Below, piece after piece: positions 23,568 to 35,829 of a stretch of 64,000 bases of DNA. The position numbers and the translations under genes were made by a program. The notes below the pieces were generated by a model. It ran no database searches. It had not been told where the DNA came from and saw nothing but the letters and a program-made list of their open reading frames with translations. Location: NCBI GenBank assembly GCA_025769875.1, contig JAGFNK010000257.1, positions 1 through 64,000 on the forward strand, given 5' to 3'. This DNA is from Russula earlei (Eukaryota; Basidiomycota; Agaricomycetes; Russulales; Russulaceae). Within the stretch, counting starts at the first letter, position 1; each line of letters begins with the position of its first letter.

Positions 23568-24748
23568 AGGATGTCGGCGGTGGCTTCTCCTATGGCAGCT
23601 GCTGCTGCTCCTTCTGTGGTGGTGTGTGGTGGCTAAGTTTGTGTTTGGGTTCGGGGCCTTCTTGGTCTTTTGAGGCGGTGCTGGTGGCGGGGGGTGGTGA
23701 TGGTGCTGCGATGCTGGTGTCGGGTGAATATAAAATGGTGGTGGTGGATGGTGGTGAGGTGGTGGGCAAGACCAAGGAGGCAGTGGTGGTGTGATGATGG
23801 AGACAGATGGAGTGGAGGCAATGATGGAGCATATGATGGACAGAGGGGAGATGGCAGTGGGTGACACATGGGCGATGGCAGACAGTGGGGACAGAGTGGT
23901 GGGGGCTGACGTGGTGGCCAAGGCAACGGATGAGGCTGAGGGCATGGCGGCAGTGGCTGACTGAGCTGTGCCTGAGGCAGCGGGCAGCACTAAGATGTCG
24001 ATGGGTGAGCTGGAGGCTATAGGGGTGGCAGAGGGTGAGGCAAGAGTGGCAGAGGTGATGGAGGTGAGTGACAAGGCTGAGATTTCTAATGTGGGTGAGG
24101 TTGTGACTGGGGCTGAGGGGGATGAGATGACTGAGGGTGTGGGAGTGGGTGAGACGAAGGGGGGGGGTGGCAGACAAGACTGCGAGGGTTGGTACGGCAG
24201 CGGTGGCTGGCTGAGCTGGGCCTGAGGTGGTGGGTGCTGAATTGCATGTGGCAAAGGTGATGATGGGCGAGCATGGGGGTGAGGCAGCAGCTGTGATGAT
24301 CATGGGTGAAGCAGGGACAGTGACTGGTGGTGCTACTGAGGGCATGAGGGGTGAAGCTAAGGCTGAGGTGGGCAGGACTGAGGATGCAGGGGCCATGGCA
24401 ATGGGCATAGACGTGGTGGCGGAGGTGAGTGAAGCAGAGACAGTGGCTGGAGAGGCTGGGGCTGGGGCTGGGGCCATTGGGGCAGGTGGAACAATGGCGG
24501 AGGTGGGTGAGACTGAGGTGGCAGCAATGACGACTGTGGGCGACAGAGAGATGGTGGCGGAAGCTGGTGATGTGGGGACAGTGACTGCAATGGAGGATGG
24601 AGGAAGGGAAAACAGAGGATCAGGACCGGGTGAGGCAGTTGAGGCCATGGTGAAAGGCTTGAGATGCAAACGTGTCATGTGAGCTGGGCCATGGCGGCAC
24701 ATGTGGTCAGTGGCAAGGGGTGGGCGATGCAGTCAAAGTCTTACACTA
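23568..24748 (-). repeat. S/T/P-coding low-complexity repeat, copy 2
   Basis: The minus strand has a 370-codon open frame (24702-23590). An internal start MASTASPGPDPL at about 24651 is followed by A/S/T/P-rich sequence made from short G-C-T-G-A-G-type plus-strand repeats. It matches the 14525-15323 copy at its 5' end and resembles 61570-62440. I do not recognise a protein family; the openness may follow from composition. Confidence 0.45.
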
Positions 24749-24840
24749 ATTCCAGCAAGACTTTCTGTCTTGATGGATCTTTTTGGTACTTTACAAACTT
24801 TAGATTACTTTTGGGCTTTCCTAGCCTTACAGCCAACCTC

Positions 24841-25721
24841 CTGTTACACCATTTTCCTTTTATGATTACTTCTTACCTTTTGCTATGGACTGCTTGTTTT
24901 CGTACATCCCTTTACTTACTGGTCTCGTGATCTCTTACGTCTTGTGATCCCTTCTGTGTTATCATGTGATCCATACACATCCAGGTAACACTGGATTGCT
25001 GTTACTTTCCCTTTGTTTGGTTCTCTTTCCATTTATATCCACTTCTTAGTTTCAACTGTGCAATGCTGCACATTTACTGTGCAGCACAGTTACTGGGTTC
25101 TGACTCATTCGTGGCCTCATTCCTATGACTCCTACTTATTATGACTCCTACTATACTAGTAGCACAGTCAAAGCGCAGCTATTGCTGTGCTTCTCCTGTA
25201 TATATAATCTCAGTACTTTGTGACCAAAGCCCTAAGCTTGGTCTCTTGTAGAATCCAACCTACTTGTCCAACATATTCGCCTTCAACCCACTTCACTCCT
25301 AATCCTCAAACCACATCCACATCTCCATCTCAACAACTCTTCACACACACCAACTACCATCTACTCTACCTATCCTTTCCTTCCCTAAGAGTCTCTCTTT
25401 GCTCTACTGAGAAGAGCTCTCTTCCTTTAAGACCTACCTTCCTCTACTCTCTTTGTGTTGTTCAAGGTCTCTGACAGACTTGAATGCATATAGCTAGTGG
25501 AACCAGCCCTAGTCTATCCCATTATAAACTTACCCTAGCTTCTCAACAGACCAAGTCATACTAGGAAGGGTCTATTGGCCATAACCTGTTTAGCATAAAA
25601 CACTTTGACTGCTGCAGGGATCCTTACTCTCTATACACAGGAACCAGCCCGTTTCTTGAACACATCTCTACTATCGACTTGTCTTCACGCTTGCAAACTG
25701 ACACGGCTCGTTACCGTGACA
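24841..25721 (+). mobile_element. Solo LTR with 5-bp target duplication
   Basis: 881 bp starting TGTTACACC and ending GTGACA, flanked by CCTCC at 24836-24840 and 25722-25726. TATA-like TGTATATATAATC is at about 25197. No internal region remains. Confidence 0.85.
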
Positions 25722-25726
25722 CCTCC

Positions 25727-25959
25727 ACACCATGACTTTTCAGGCAGGGGGGCCTAGCCAAATGGCTTCTCACTTTTTGACTTTATTGACTGTATAATGT
25801 CTTTATAAAGCTCAAAAAGTTTTATGTGAATTTCCTGATGGAGGCATGGATGATGAAGCTCAGAAGGTGAAGGCTGCTGATGGCACAGCGGGACCTTGTG
25901 AGCAAAACACAGGCAGGGACAGACACAACATGACAAAGCCCAGGCGATGGGGCACGGGC
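25727..25959. other. No gene seen
   Basis: Short AT-rich sequence between the solo LTR and the second hAT-like element; nothing recognised. Confidence 0.5.
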
Positions 25960-25967
25960 TGATGAAT

Positions 25968-27417
25968 TAGGGCTGCACACCATCTGTATTACAGCCATTG
26001 CCATACAATGCATGGTAGGTTGATGGATATAGGTGACTGTATACCATCCATATACTGAATACCCTTGAGCTCTGACGGTATGGTACAGGTAGCAATACAG
26101 CCATATTATGGTCAATGGAAATGTATTCATGTGCAAAATTCAATATAATGTTGAGATGTACTACAGTCAATGTCGCAATGCAGCTGTGGCCTGTGCACAC
26201 GTGAGATTAAGCTTCTTTTTGACAAGCATTAGTACTTTGATGGTTTCAAGCCAAAGACTTGCATGTCACAATGAGATTGTGTCATGACCCCCCAAGTTAC
26301 TACACCATGCATCAGCCAATAGAATGGTCAAGAAGTAGTGTAGCGTGCCAGGTAGGGCATGCGGAGTCCATGGGGCTTGATCTGAGGGCAGGTACAGACA
26401 GGGAAGGACTGAGAGCAAGGTTGTACCCCGGACGCGACGCTTGATCGTCTTCGGAAACACGTGCGCACGAGAGAGTGTGTGTGTGGGTGGGTGTTTTCAT
26501 TCTTGAGGGAGAGAAGATCTTGAGGGAATCGATAACAAAGAGGCATTCACACAAGCAGATGAAGTTAGAGGCAAACACAGACGTAGCTTGTATTCGAGAC
26601 GGTAGCTATTGGGCATTAACTACAGGGATCCTACTCCTCCGGCTGCAAGTCCGCGAGCACGGGGCGGCGTGGTGAGGACAAGGGGCAAGGCGGTGTGGGC
26701 AGCGAGCCCTCGGGTCGAGAGGCAATGACAACAGGGAACGCGTCATGCAGGTCCATGTGTAGACGTGTGGCGGGGGCAAGGATGATGCTTGAGAGATGAT
26801 GATGAAGGGGGCAAGAGTGAGATGAAAGGGAGTTGATGATGGGTGAGAGCATAATGATGAAAAGGTAGAGAGCATGGGGCAGACAAAGAGACAACGGGTG
26901 CAAGATGCAGCCGAATGGTGATGGTGTCATGCCGTAGGTCGATGCTTGGAGGAGCTGAGCTCCGACTCCAACACCAACAAAGAGGGGCATAGGTGACGAG
27001 GTGGGTGACGTCGGAGGGGATCGAGCTGAGGTGCCATTGCTGTTCCTGGGCGTAGAGTAGGGAACGCGGCTGTGATGACGTCGAAGAGAGAGCGCAAGTG
27101 TGAAGGAGGAAGATGAAAGAAAAGAGTGGCGGGAGTTGGAGGAGGGGGATGAAGATGAAGGAAGGAGGACACGAGGGAGGTGCGACGGTGCAGCTACAAG
27201 TCACAGTAGATATCAAAAACTGGCACGAGTGTTTGAATTACAACCGTACATGCCGTGTACGGCCATATAATTATGGTATCATACGCCATCAGACCATACC
27301 GCCTATCATACCGTCAGCTGATAACACAGATCCCATCACGGTACGGGTACCGTGGCCGTCATACGGCACCATACAACCATTGATGTACGGCACGGTGTGC
27401 AGTCCTATGATGAATTA
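25968..27417. mobile_element. Second non-autonomous hAT-like element
   Basis: The 8-bp direct repeat TGATGAAT flanks it at 25960-25967 and 27418-27425. Terminal inverted repeats are TAGGGCTGCACACC and its partner (TAGGACTGCACACC on the other strand). Subterminal regions contain many short TACGGTATGG/CCATAC-type inverted motifs. No transposase is seen. The interior (about 26430-27210) belongs to dispersed repeat family R1. Confidence 0.8.
26430..27210. repeat. Dispersed repeat family R1, copy 2 (inside hAT-like element)
   Basis: Matches 59600-60645, including the stretch with A-G-A-C-G-G-T-A-G-C-T before the core. The core is 26634-27210. It keeps more CpG than copy 1. Class unknown. Confidence 0.6.
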
Positions 27418-27425
27418 TTGAAGAC

Positions 27426-28433
27426 TGATGGTGTGTAGAGATGAGCAAGTCGACGGTGTAGTCAATCAAACGACGCGGTGTTAAAGCGGATGGTGGGCGC
27501 CGGCGAGTCTGAATATACGAGATGAGAGACAGAGGTGTTTCGACAAAAGGCAGCGGCACGCGCAAGTCGATCGAATAGCAAGAGAGAAAGGGAACTAAGG
27601 GACCACACGAAGAAAATGAGAGATGAGCAAACGTGCTCGAGGTGGATTCACTTGCCCTCGTCCTCAAGACTAAGGCGAATTAAAATACATCGAGGCCAGG
27701 GGCAAAGTGAGACGGTACCATACTGAAAAAGAGCGTAGTCCGAGGCGAATAGCTAGAGAGGAACGAATGTATTCTGAAACTCCTCTTTCAAGGTACGCGT
27801 AATGTCGAACGTGAGGTGTCGGCGCGCAATCCTAAGACGAAAGAAGAGAGAAATAAAGTCCTAATCAGAGATTGTACGTACGCGGGAGTCGGGTATGGAC
27901 GCATGCGTGTTTGATGATCGCGGCGCTGAGGCGACGTGCATAACGAAGCTAGACTTTGAAAGGGAAGAGCAGGAGCTCTGAGCAGGATTGCATGTATGGA
28001 AAGGTCAAAGCGGGTATGTACAGTAAAGGGTAGATGGAGGATCACTAGGGGTGACGAGCGGGCACTAGTCGGTGAGGCAGTAATGCCGTACAAGGGTGGT
28101 TGGCCGGATCTCGAGTGTTATAGACTTTTGCCTAATGAGGCAGTGGAGGGCGGGCGTATAGGTGGGCGCGAGAGGTGGAGGAGAGGGTGTGTGCGTCAAA
28201 GGCGAGAGGCGGAGGGCATGTTTTGCATGTGTGATGTGGTCGAGTGGAGTGGAGGGAGTGATGTGCCACGTGGCTTTAGTTCGACTGACTGCTGAGATTG
28301 CCGGTCTGGCTAGGCAGATCGCTCGCCTTACAACAGCGACCTCCACGACAGCTGTAGATTCATCGCGAACCTTGCTATTGATGATCGTCCCACAACGGGC
28401 GTGTCACCACGGCATTCCGAGGTTCAACACATC
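27426..28433. other. No recognised gene
   Basis: Only overlapping short ORFs up to about 100 codons on both strands, none with a recognisable domain. CpG content is normal. Confidence 0.45.
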
Positions 28434-28453
28434 TCGGTTGGTAAAAGGGGCCT
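28434..28453 (-). mobile_element. Lone end of the PIF/Harbinger-like MITE family
   Basis: GTTGGTAAAAGGGGCC followed by TAA matches the 3' terminus of the MITE at 13030-13047. No partner end was found within 1 kb upstream, so this is a truncated copy or a chance remnant. Confidence 0.45.
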
Positions 28454-29037
28454 AAGTGATCTCACTTGCTTCTGCCCCCAGCATTTGCATTCACCACAAC
28501 CACATATGGGGTAGTGTTCTCCTCGCTGAAAACTGAGATCTACGGTGACCAGTTTCTCTCACATGGTGTACCGCGGTTTGGGAACGCGCGGGTGAGGACG
28601 TGGGGTTGGTACCAGGCCCGAGGGAGAGAAGAGGAAAGGGGAAGGAGAGCAATCCCAGCCGGAATGCAGAACGCGGACGCGGACGCGATGACGGCTTCTT
28701 GGGGCAGTCGGAGGGAAGAGCGGACAAGACGGATGTTGATATTCAAGACAGTAGCTAGGAGTTCAGATACGGAGGAATGAAGAGTGAAAGGGAGCGGATG
28801 AAAGAAAGTCGAGATCAAGGACGAAATCGAAACCGAGTCATAGAAACGGTACCCATGACCCTCGGGGCTTTCGACCCAACCAAACGTAAAAGCCTAGATC
28901 CGAGACTACGCGGCGAGGAGCGCGACGCGAGGTGTTGAGGGCTGCGAGCCCTCACGTGCGGTGGCGAAGAGGTGGCGATCGAGGTCGAACGTGTGAGGGG
29001 CGCATGGAGTCTTGATGAAAGGAAATCGAGGCGGGGC
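28454..29037. other. No recognised gene; repeat motif shared with 2258 and 38118
   Basis: Short unrecognised ORFs on both strands. The motif AGGGCTGCGAGCCCTC at about 28938 marks the start of similarity to 2255-2340 and 38115-38170. Confidence 0.4.
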
Positions 29038-30148
29038 GATGACGAAGGGTAGAGTGGATGGGAACAGGTAGGAAAGGAGCGAGAGGGATGCGTAAGATCA
29101 ATCTAGGCTCGGATCAACACCCTCCAACCTCTCACAACGCCTCGACTATGCTGTTCGCCACATCCCCCGGTCTCAACCAGCCCTTTCACAACATCGCCGC
29201 CACCCGCTTACCCTCCCCGCCTCAACGCCTCCCGTCCTGCATGATTTCGGGTTCACCTTCATACCCTCCATTACTAGTATTCCGTCGTCTTCCTTTCATC
29301 GTTCCGATCCCAACCCAGGCCATTCTCTCGTTTAGATATGGCCTTGGCGACCGACTCAGGTCCTCAGAGTTCGACTGCCTAGCTGTCCCCTCCACTCCTG
29401 TGTGATCCCAAGTCTGAACTGCCTTACTTTATCTCTCTTCTTCTTTGGTCTCTCTGTCCTCAGCCCGGTCGGCGCACAGCGTGCGCCAACTCGGCTCACT
29501 ACAAAAGTCATGAGTGACATTGTTACAAATCGTACCGCCGCTAAGGATGCAAACGCCTTTCCACAGGCCCGCCTCGAGCGACAGAATGCCTCGCGCTCAA
29601 CGTATTGCGACCACCGTCCCTCCTCCCAGACTCTCATCCATGGGGTCCAAGCGCATCATCATCATTGTTTTACAATCTTTCCAAGATCCAATCTAGAAGG
29701 GTGTCGGCGTACCATCTCCCTTGGGGTTCTGTGTCTCTTCTCTCCGACGGAGTTCTCAGTGAACTCCGCGACAAAGGGAACGACGTCAACTTTGATGATT
29801 CCTTCATCATTGCGTGATAGATGGCTCTCACAATCAAAGTGCCACCTCTCCAGCGCCTAAGTGCTTTCCATTGGAAACATTGACCTCGCTCCATCACCTA
29901 TCGCTCTATCTGCGTGAGTAAGCTCAGCGACAAACGAGACATCAACATGGTCGGAAAAAGTATCCCGTCCCGTGCGCCTCCGTTCTCGTGACAATGAGAT
30001 GTCTTTGCTGCTGGTGTTGATTAAAATTTGCTACAATGGACGTTCCCTTTGCAAGAAATGTAATTATCTGCGTCATAAGTAGAATTCCGATGTAAGAGAT
30101 GTCAAATAAGGGCGCAGCGTCGGAAGGCGACTGAAATACCATCCCCAC
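29038..30148. repeat. Duplicated 3' flank of NLR2 (partner 2340-3429)
   Basis: Collinear with the 3' flank of NLR1 with small indels; no coding region seen. Probably includes the 3' UTR of NLR2. Confidence 0.75.
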
Positions 30149-33100
30149 TTAAGAGAGACGCGATAACTGGCTGGGTGGGAAGTGCAGGATAACGGTACGA
30201 CCTCGTAAACATAGTACTAGACTAGATTTGTATGAATCTTGACGCTCTGGCCTGCAAGACACTGGGACCCAACAGAGTCTCATGATATGGGTTCCATGAG
30301 CTTTATAAACCCACCCATCGGTACCGCAATACAAGCCATGGATTGCAATGGCACGCACTGACGTCCAGTTGCTCTCGAGAATCTGGATGGCAGCGCCAGT
30401 ACTCGTGTCCCACATCCGGACTGTGCGATCATCTGACCCAGAGACAATCCGGGTTCCGTCTGGCGAAAACGCGACGGCTCTGACCGGACCTTGGTGGCCC
30501 TCGAGGGTCTTGACGGTGGCGCCAGTACTCGTGTCCCACATCCGGACTGTGCCATCCCAAGACCCAGAGACAATCCGGGTGCCGTCTGGCGAAAACGCGA
30601 TGGCTGTGACCAAACCGTGGTGGCCCTCGAGGGTCTCGACGGTGGCGCCAGTACTCGTGTCCCACATCCGGACTGTGCAATCCTCTGAGCCAGAGACAAT
30701 CCGGGTGCCGTCTGGTGAAAAGGCGGCAGTATTCACTCCACCTTTGTGACTCTCCATCGTTCGCAGGCACGGATTCCACGATTCTTCCATTCCATTCAGA
30801 ACCGTAATATATTCCTCCAAGTCTCGGCCGAAATGTGCCCGGATTTTCGAGCACATTGGGGCAAATGGAAGGGCCGAGTAGTAGACATGCAGGGCTGCAA
30901 TGCTGATTGGATCGAAGAACTCAAGCGTAAACCGTTCAAGATCATACAGCATCTCAACAATGCCGGTTCGAATGTCGGCGAACATCTATGATCATGTGAC
31001 CGGTCTAAGCCAAATTCAAGCCTCGTTAAAACAACTCACTGATAATCTTTTCTGAGCAAATCTCAGTGCGCAAAGGGCAACATCTAGCGAGTCCATCAGA
31101 CTCATAGCCTCAAGCCAATATAAACTGTGATCGAAGCAGAATCTTCCCAAGAAATCAAGCAGCTTGTCTGACAGCGGTGAATCCGCCAGATGATCAGCCC
31201 AATGACGGCAGGCATATTGCATCGCTGGCGGAATTCTTTCCGCAATTCTTTTTGAGATATCTTCAATCTCGCTGTTCAACTTTGAATAGTCTCCAATCTG
31301 GCATATATCCCGTTGAAGCCTGTTTAGTTGCTCGAGACAATCAATCGCGAGATAGCCATGGTGCAGCGAAGTATCGATCAGAAATTTGGGGTCTATACAG
31401 CGTTCTGGATCAACGATAAAATCAGGGAAGGATGCATGCATCACTTGGACTGCCCCGGGATCCGAAGGAATAATGACGATTGAACGAAGGCGCTGCAAAA
31501 TGCTTGCTACAGGAACATCTTTGCTCGTATTGTTGCTGAGCAAAGCTGATATGGCGCATGCAGAGATAGGGTCACAAAGTAGAACAATGCAACCGAGAAC
31601 TCTTCGCAAGCGGAGCACTGTGTCTGTATGGGATGACGGGGGAAATGCGTTACGCAAGACCGCGAGGTACAGCTGGTCTAGGTGGCGATAAGGAGTTGAC
31701 TGTCCAGGGATTCGTGTGGCAGAGACTAGGTCACGGAGCTGTCGCCATGGGTTTAGGACATCAGGATCTTCGATAAATCGTATTGCGGTGGCGGAAAAGA
31801 TGAACAGTCCATCCGACAGTTGGACAAGTGTGCGTATGTCGTCGTTAGTGAACCAATCCTGTTCCTGGAGGCCCTCGTTGCGAGACCCAACATGAGTGAG
31901 CTCATGAATTAAAAAGGTCTCGATGTCATGGTCGACAGACGATTTTGAAATCTCGTGGTGGAAGAATGAACATGTATGTAACTGGAGATGACGAGGGAGG
32001 GATGGCAGGTGCAGTTTGGGCTCGGGTCGACTCGTGAGGAAAAGGGAGAATGGAAGCTTTTCAATGTGGGCCGAGAGAACTGACACGATGAATGAGGTCG
32101 CGTCATCATCTTTGCACTCATCAAGCGCATCTAACACGATGACGGCAGGTGATGGAAATGCTTGACCCGCAATGACCGACTTTTGGATTGGTTCGACGAC
32201 GAGCTTTTGCAATTGGTTTGATGGGTCAGAGTACCAAATGTCCGGATTAGATTTGACCGCCTCTTGCATAAACCGTGCGAGTGGTTGGTGGAATGTCGTG
32301 CCCAGTTGGTGAGCAATTGAGCTGAATACAAGCTTTGGATGGTTTCGCTCAGCATCGTCACTTGAGAAGAAGAAACTCGCGGCAAGCCAACTGTTCTTGG
32401 CACAGTGCTCCGCAACACTCTGTGCGATGGTGGACTTTCCGGTACCGGCCACACCAGACAACAAGAAGATGCGGCGCCTGTTTGGGCTGACGTGAATAGG
32501 AAGCATCGGATTGTCCAGAGGAGTGATAGTGCGTTCTTGTATAGCCTCTGTCGAGTCATTGATCCATTGATAGATGGTTTCCAACAGAGTCTCGCGTGTG
32601 TTTTCCAAACATGCATGTCTCTTTCTCTCATCGGGACAATCAAAGCGTCCCTTCCGAGCTCGGGGAAAGTTGAATAGTTCATCGTGAACTAAAATAAATA
32701 AATAAATTTCAGGGCGCTGTAACACGTTTTCTCACCTCGGATATCTTGTAATGCTTGCTGCGTGACCTATTAGCTACTGAAGATCTTTAATTGGCGTAAG
32801 ATAAACGTACCACCCCTACGCGAACACGGCTAATCTCACCCCGCATTTCCTGGGTAATTCAGATGAACGAGAGACATCTGGCATTTTGGAGAATAACGCA
32901 CAGTGCCTTCCATTAGGCCGCTTATGGCAGCTTCAGCCTGTACTCGCGGGATATCAGAGCTGTTAAATACGTATGACCAGGAACAACTTGCAAGAAAGTC
33001 TTGGATGAGGGCAGTGATCTTTTGTATTTGGGTCTGGATGAAGGCTGCATCTTCTCTGCTACGAAAAAATCTGGTTGACTTTCTACGCGACTTGACCTTT

Positions 33101-33561
33101 TGCAGGTCATTCGTGATGGTTTCAAGAGACCTGAATTAGGTTCTAACGAAATGCTCAATTTGGAAGCAAGCGGAGAATTACTTTGAAAAATCAGTGACTA
33201 AATCGATGACAGATTCCGGGATATCTTTTCTTCCCACGAGTGGCCTGAAAATAGATTGTTCGAGGCGCTTTATACGGTGCATCAGTTGATCGATGTCGTC
33301 GACGTTGTTCGTCAGGGTCTGGAGTATCGTCCTATTAGATCATTTCTCGCCTATCAAAGTCGGACTGATTACCTGGACGATGTCAACGACTTGGAGTAGC
33401 CCACCAAGAGTTCCCTTGATGATGGATCCTGCTGGAGGAGGAATCGCATCTGCGGTCTCTTTGAGGACGGAAAGTGAGAGGGTTAACCCGGCGACGGCAG
33501 TGGTGCGCGCATCTTCTGCACTCCTTTTTTCAGCACGTTTATGAGAGCGAGGGAAAGGCAT
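30149..33561 (-). CDS. NACHT-WD40 STAND receptor (fungal NLR), NLR2, with short WD array
   Basis: Paralogue of NLR1 with the same exon plan: 33561-33373, 33318-33182, 33130 to about 32985, 32849-32811, 32766-32736, 32688-31040, 30985-30149; introns 44-54 nt. NACHT is intact (Walker A GVAGTGKST, Walker B VIVLDALDECKD, LTSRPEP). Only three WD repeats remain (30370-30750), too few to close a propeller alone. Exon 3 lost 4 nt compared with the paralogues, and the shared donor G-T-G-A-G-T-A-C became G-C-G-A-G-T-A-C (about 32950), so splicing of the N-terminal part is doubtful. The ATG at 33561 matches the paralogues' starts; an in-frame ATG ten codons upstream also exists. The family call is firm; whether a full-length protein is made is uncertain. 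Confidence 0.75.
30372..30750 (-). repeat. Three 126-bp WD40 repeats of NLR2
   Basis: Units differ at the same positions as in NLR1 (residues 1-2, 4, 20, 22). The array is contracted from the seven units of NLR1 and twelve of NLR3. Confidence 0.9.
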
Positions 33562-33599
33562 GGGAGTGGGTTGCAACCTGAATGTGGGCAATGAGGTAA

Positions 33600-34330
33600 A
33601 GTCGGCGATAGCCGAGTCAGATAGTGACTATTGTGTATAACTAACGTGGCCTCATTCGGCACCACATTAGTTTCTCGAGCATATATACTCAAGCCCCTAA
33701 ATAAAAGGAACGTGCACCACTTTGATGGAGAAGGTGGCCCCACCTGGAATGCCATTTGAGAACCTGCAAGTTGTGGATCGATGTTTTTCGACAGCCGAGG
33801 GAAGAAGACTTGGACTCAATACAGTAATTTGAACTTGTTCACCATTAATCATGTATCAGGAGTAGATGTTCCTCCGCCCCTTATACAAGGGGTGGTGCCG
33901 CTAAGAACCGGAGCCACGAGAGTATTACCAACCGTGATCTCCTTTCCCCTGATCGGATACTTCCGCGGTTCATCGGAGATGGCAGGACGTGTTCAAGCTC
34001 TCACTGCTGTACGACGTTCTCCTATGTCATGCTCTCCGCGTCTCATTTCACTTCCCCTCGCGTTTGTGGTGAGAAGCTCAGAGTCGTCAGGTGAGTGCGG
34101 AGGGAGATAGAACGTGGTAAAGGAGATGATGGGCTGTTTCCGACTCGCTGTATATCTTTTCGGGCTAATGTCGTGTGGAGAGAGTGGTGGATGGGAAAGT
34201 CACAGAAGGACGTTGAAGAGGTGGAGGGTAACGAAGTTGAGAACGTGGAGAAGACATGCGTTCGGAACATCAAAGACGAGAGCAGGAGAGTGCGTAAGCA
34301 TATCCGGCGCCATCCCTGTACATGCGGTCT
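33600..34330. repeat. Duplicated 5' neighbourhood of NLR2 (partners 8800-10650 and 50780-51400)
   Basis: Similarity to the NLR1 and NLR3 flanks continues to about 34300 and then stops. It contains an unoccupied version of the hAT target (about 33945). No gene recognised. Confidence 0.65.
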
Positions 34331-34739
34331 CTGTCCCTTCAAGCGTGATGTGTGCGTTATCGTGCGGAAAGTGGCCTGTGGTGGAGATGGAGAAGGGCAA
34401 CGCGGGGAAAACGAAAGAGACGTCGGCCAGGCTAAACCAGGCCAAATGAAGGCCCCAGTGCCCAGTGGCTGTGTGGGAAAGAAATGCAAAAAGATGAGTT
34501 GTCTGGCGGAGAGATGCGCTGAGCAGCAGGGCAGGGCAGGAGATGAACTGTTCGCAGCCTCCCACGGAGGGAAGATGAGGTTATCACATGGCCGAAAATA
34601 GGCAGACCACCTGGAAAACGCGGTGCTGGAGAAACAAGCGGTGAGCGTAAAGACCCAACAGGAAGAAATCCAAACGGTAGTCTGTCCATTCACAACCGCT
34701 CCTTTTTGGCATCGCGTCAACATGGACCGAATTGATTAA

Positions 34740-35090
34740 GACCTCGCCTCTGAGCGGGAAACGCTCTCTAATGGCTCTCCAGGTATCGAGAAAATGCGCA
34801 AGGAGCTCCGATCGCTCGCAGACAATTTCGCAAAGATCCAAGTGCGTATACACGCTCTTCGTAAAATCTTTACTAGTACTGAATCCGATGTCTCGCGCAT
34901 AACGACAATCACGGACGCAAAACAGGAAAGCAGTGCGGAACACAGCGAGGAGGGGTGCAGTCTGCAGGAAGAGCGCCCGACGCTGACTCGGTTCAACACC
35001 GAGTTGCGCGAGCTGGACGAGTCATCAAGGCCAAGAAGCAAGCGCCATCAAGTACGACTTGCGAGCTCTCGCGATGGAAAGAGCTGGTCA
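34740..35090 (+). pseudogene. Fragment encoding a helical coiled-coil segment
   Basis: The plus strand is open from just after a TAA at about 34736 and encodes charged, heptad-like sequence (MRKELRSLADNFAKIQVRI...RELDES). It has no start in good context and no known domain. It may be an exon or exon remnant of a host gene; function unknown. Confidence 0.3.
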
Positions 35091-35302
35091 CCTCATCGCT
35101 CGAACGAATCTGCACGGGTGAATCGAGGAGGCCAGTGAGTGAGAGATTTTGCGACTTTATCAGTTTTAATTCTGAATACGCCATCTTTATGCGTGTCTGT
35201 TTGGCCAGGCGGGATCACAGGCGAGCTTGACAACTGAAGGACAGCCTGAGGATTGACAAGTACAACAAGAAAATGCGGTGACGTCCCTTCCGGATCGGAT
35301 GA

Positions 35303-35827
35303 ATTATTCCCGATTCGCCGCCTGCCTTCGCCTTCAATTCCGATCCCCTCGATCTCGCCCTGATCCGTCCAGCCTATCTCCACTTCCAGTCTTATTCGGT
35401 GACATGGAAGGGGGATCCCCTTGTCTGCCAAGTGCCGGAAGGAGTAACAGCTGAACATTTTCTTGAGCGGCCTCCTCTGGTATCACCGGTCAGATATGAT
35501 ACTGTATATAGCCACAAATTCATATCTCGGTCCGACACCAGAAGTGCACGCAACTTCTACGCCAACCAATGGAAAAGAATCGCTTCACGACAGAAGGTCG
35601 CAGTCTCCGTACCAGCAGGCTTGATGGCCAAAGACATGGCTGGGTCGGGTGCGACAGTGAGTGCCCCGAAAGTCCATAATAGACAGATTAGCTTACGCAC
35701 CATTGAATTATTCGAGATTCCATTCGTGAAGGTGTCCTCAGACGCCGCGCGGTCACAGGCTGTCGTATCATGCGCGACAACTTCGCGCCTTCACCGTGGA
35801 GCGCAGAAAGACAGGCGAGAATTATAA
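35303..35827 (+). CDS. Unrecognised 174-codon open frame, possible exon
   Basis: The frame is open from after the TGA at 35300-35302 to the stop at 35825-35827. The first in-frame start is weak (GTG at 35399). The product reads like folded protein (RPAYLHFQSYSVTWKGDPL, RYDTVYSHKFISRSDTRSAR, ANQWKRIASR), with mixed hydrophobic and charged residues and no low complexity. I recognise no family. It may be an exon of a larger gene, since the left edge has no ATG. No neighbouring exon could be joined with confidence. Confidence 0.35.
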   Translation: MIPDSPPAFAFNSDPLDLALIRPAYLHFQSYSVTWKGDPLVCQVPEGVTAEHFLERPPLVSPVRYDTVYSHKFISRSDTRSARNFYANQWKRIASRQKVAVSVPAGLMAKDMAGSGATVSAPKVHNRQISLRTIELFEIPFVKVSSDAARSQAVVSCATTSRLHRGAQKDRREL

Positions 35828-35829
35828 GG

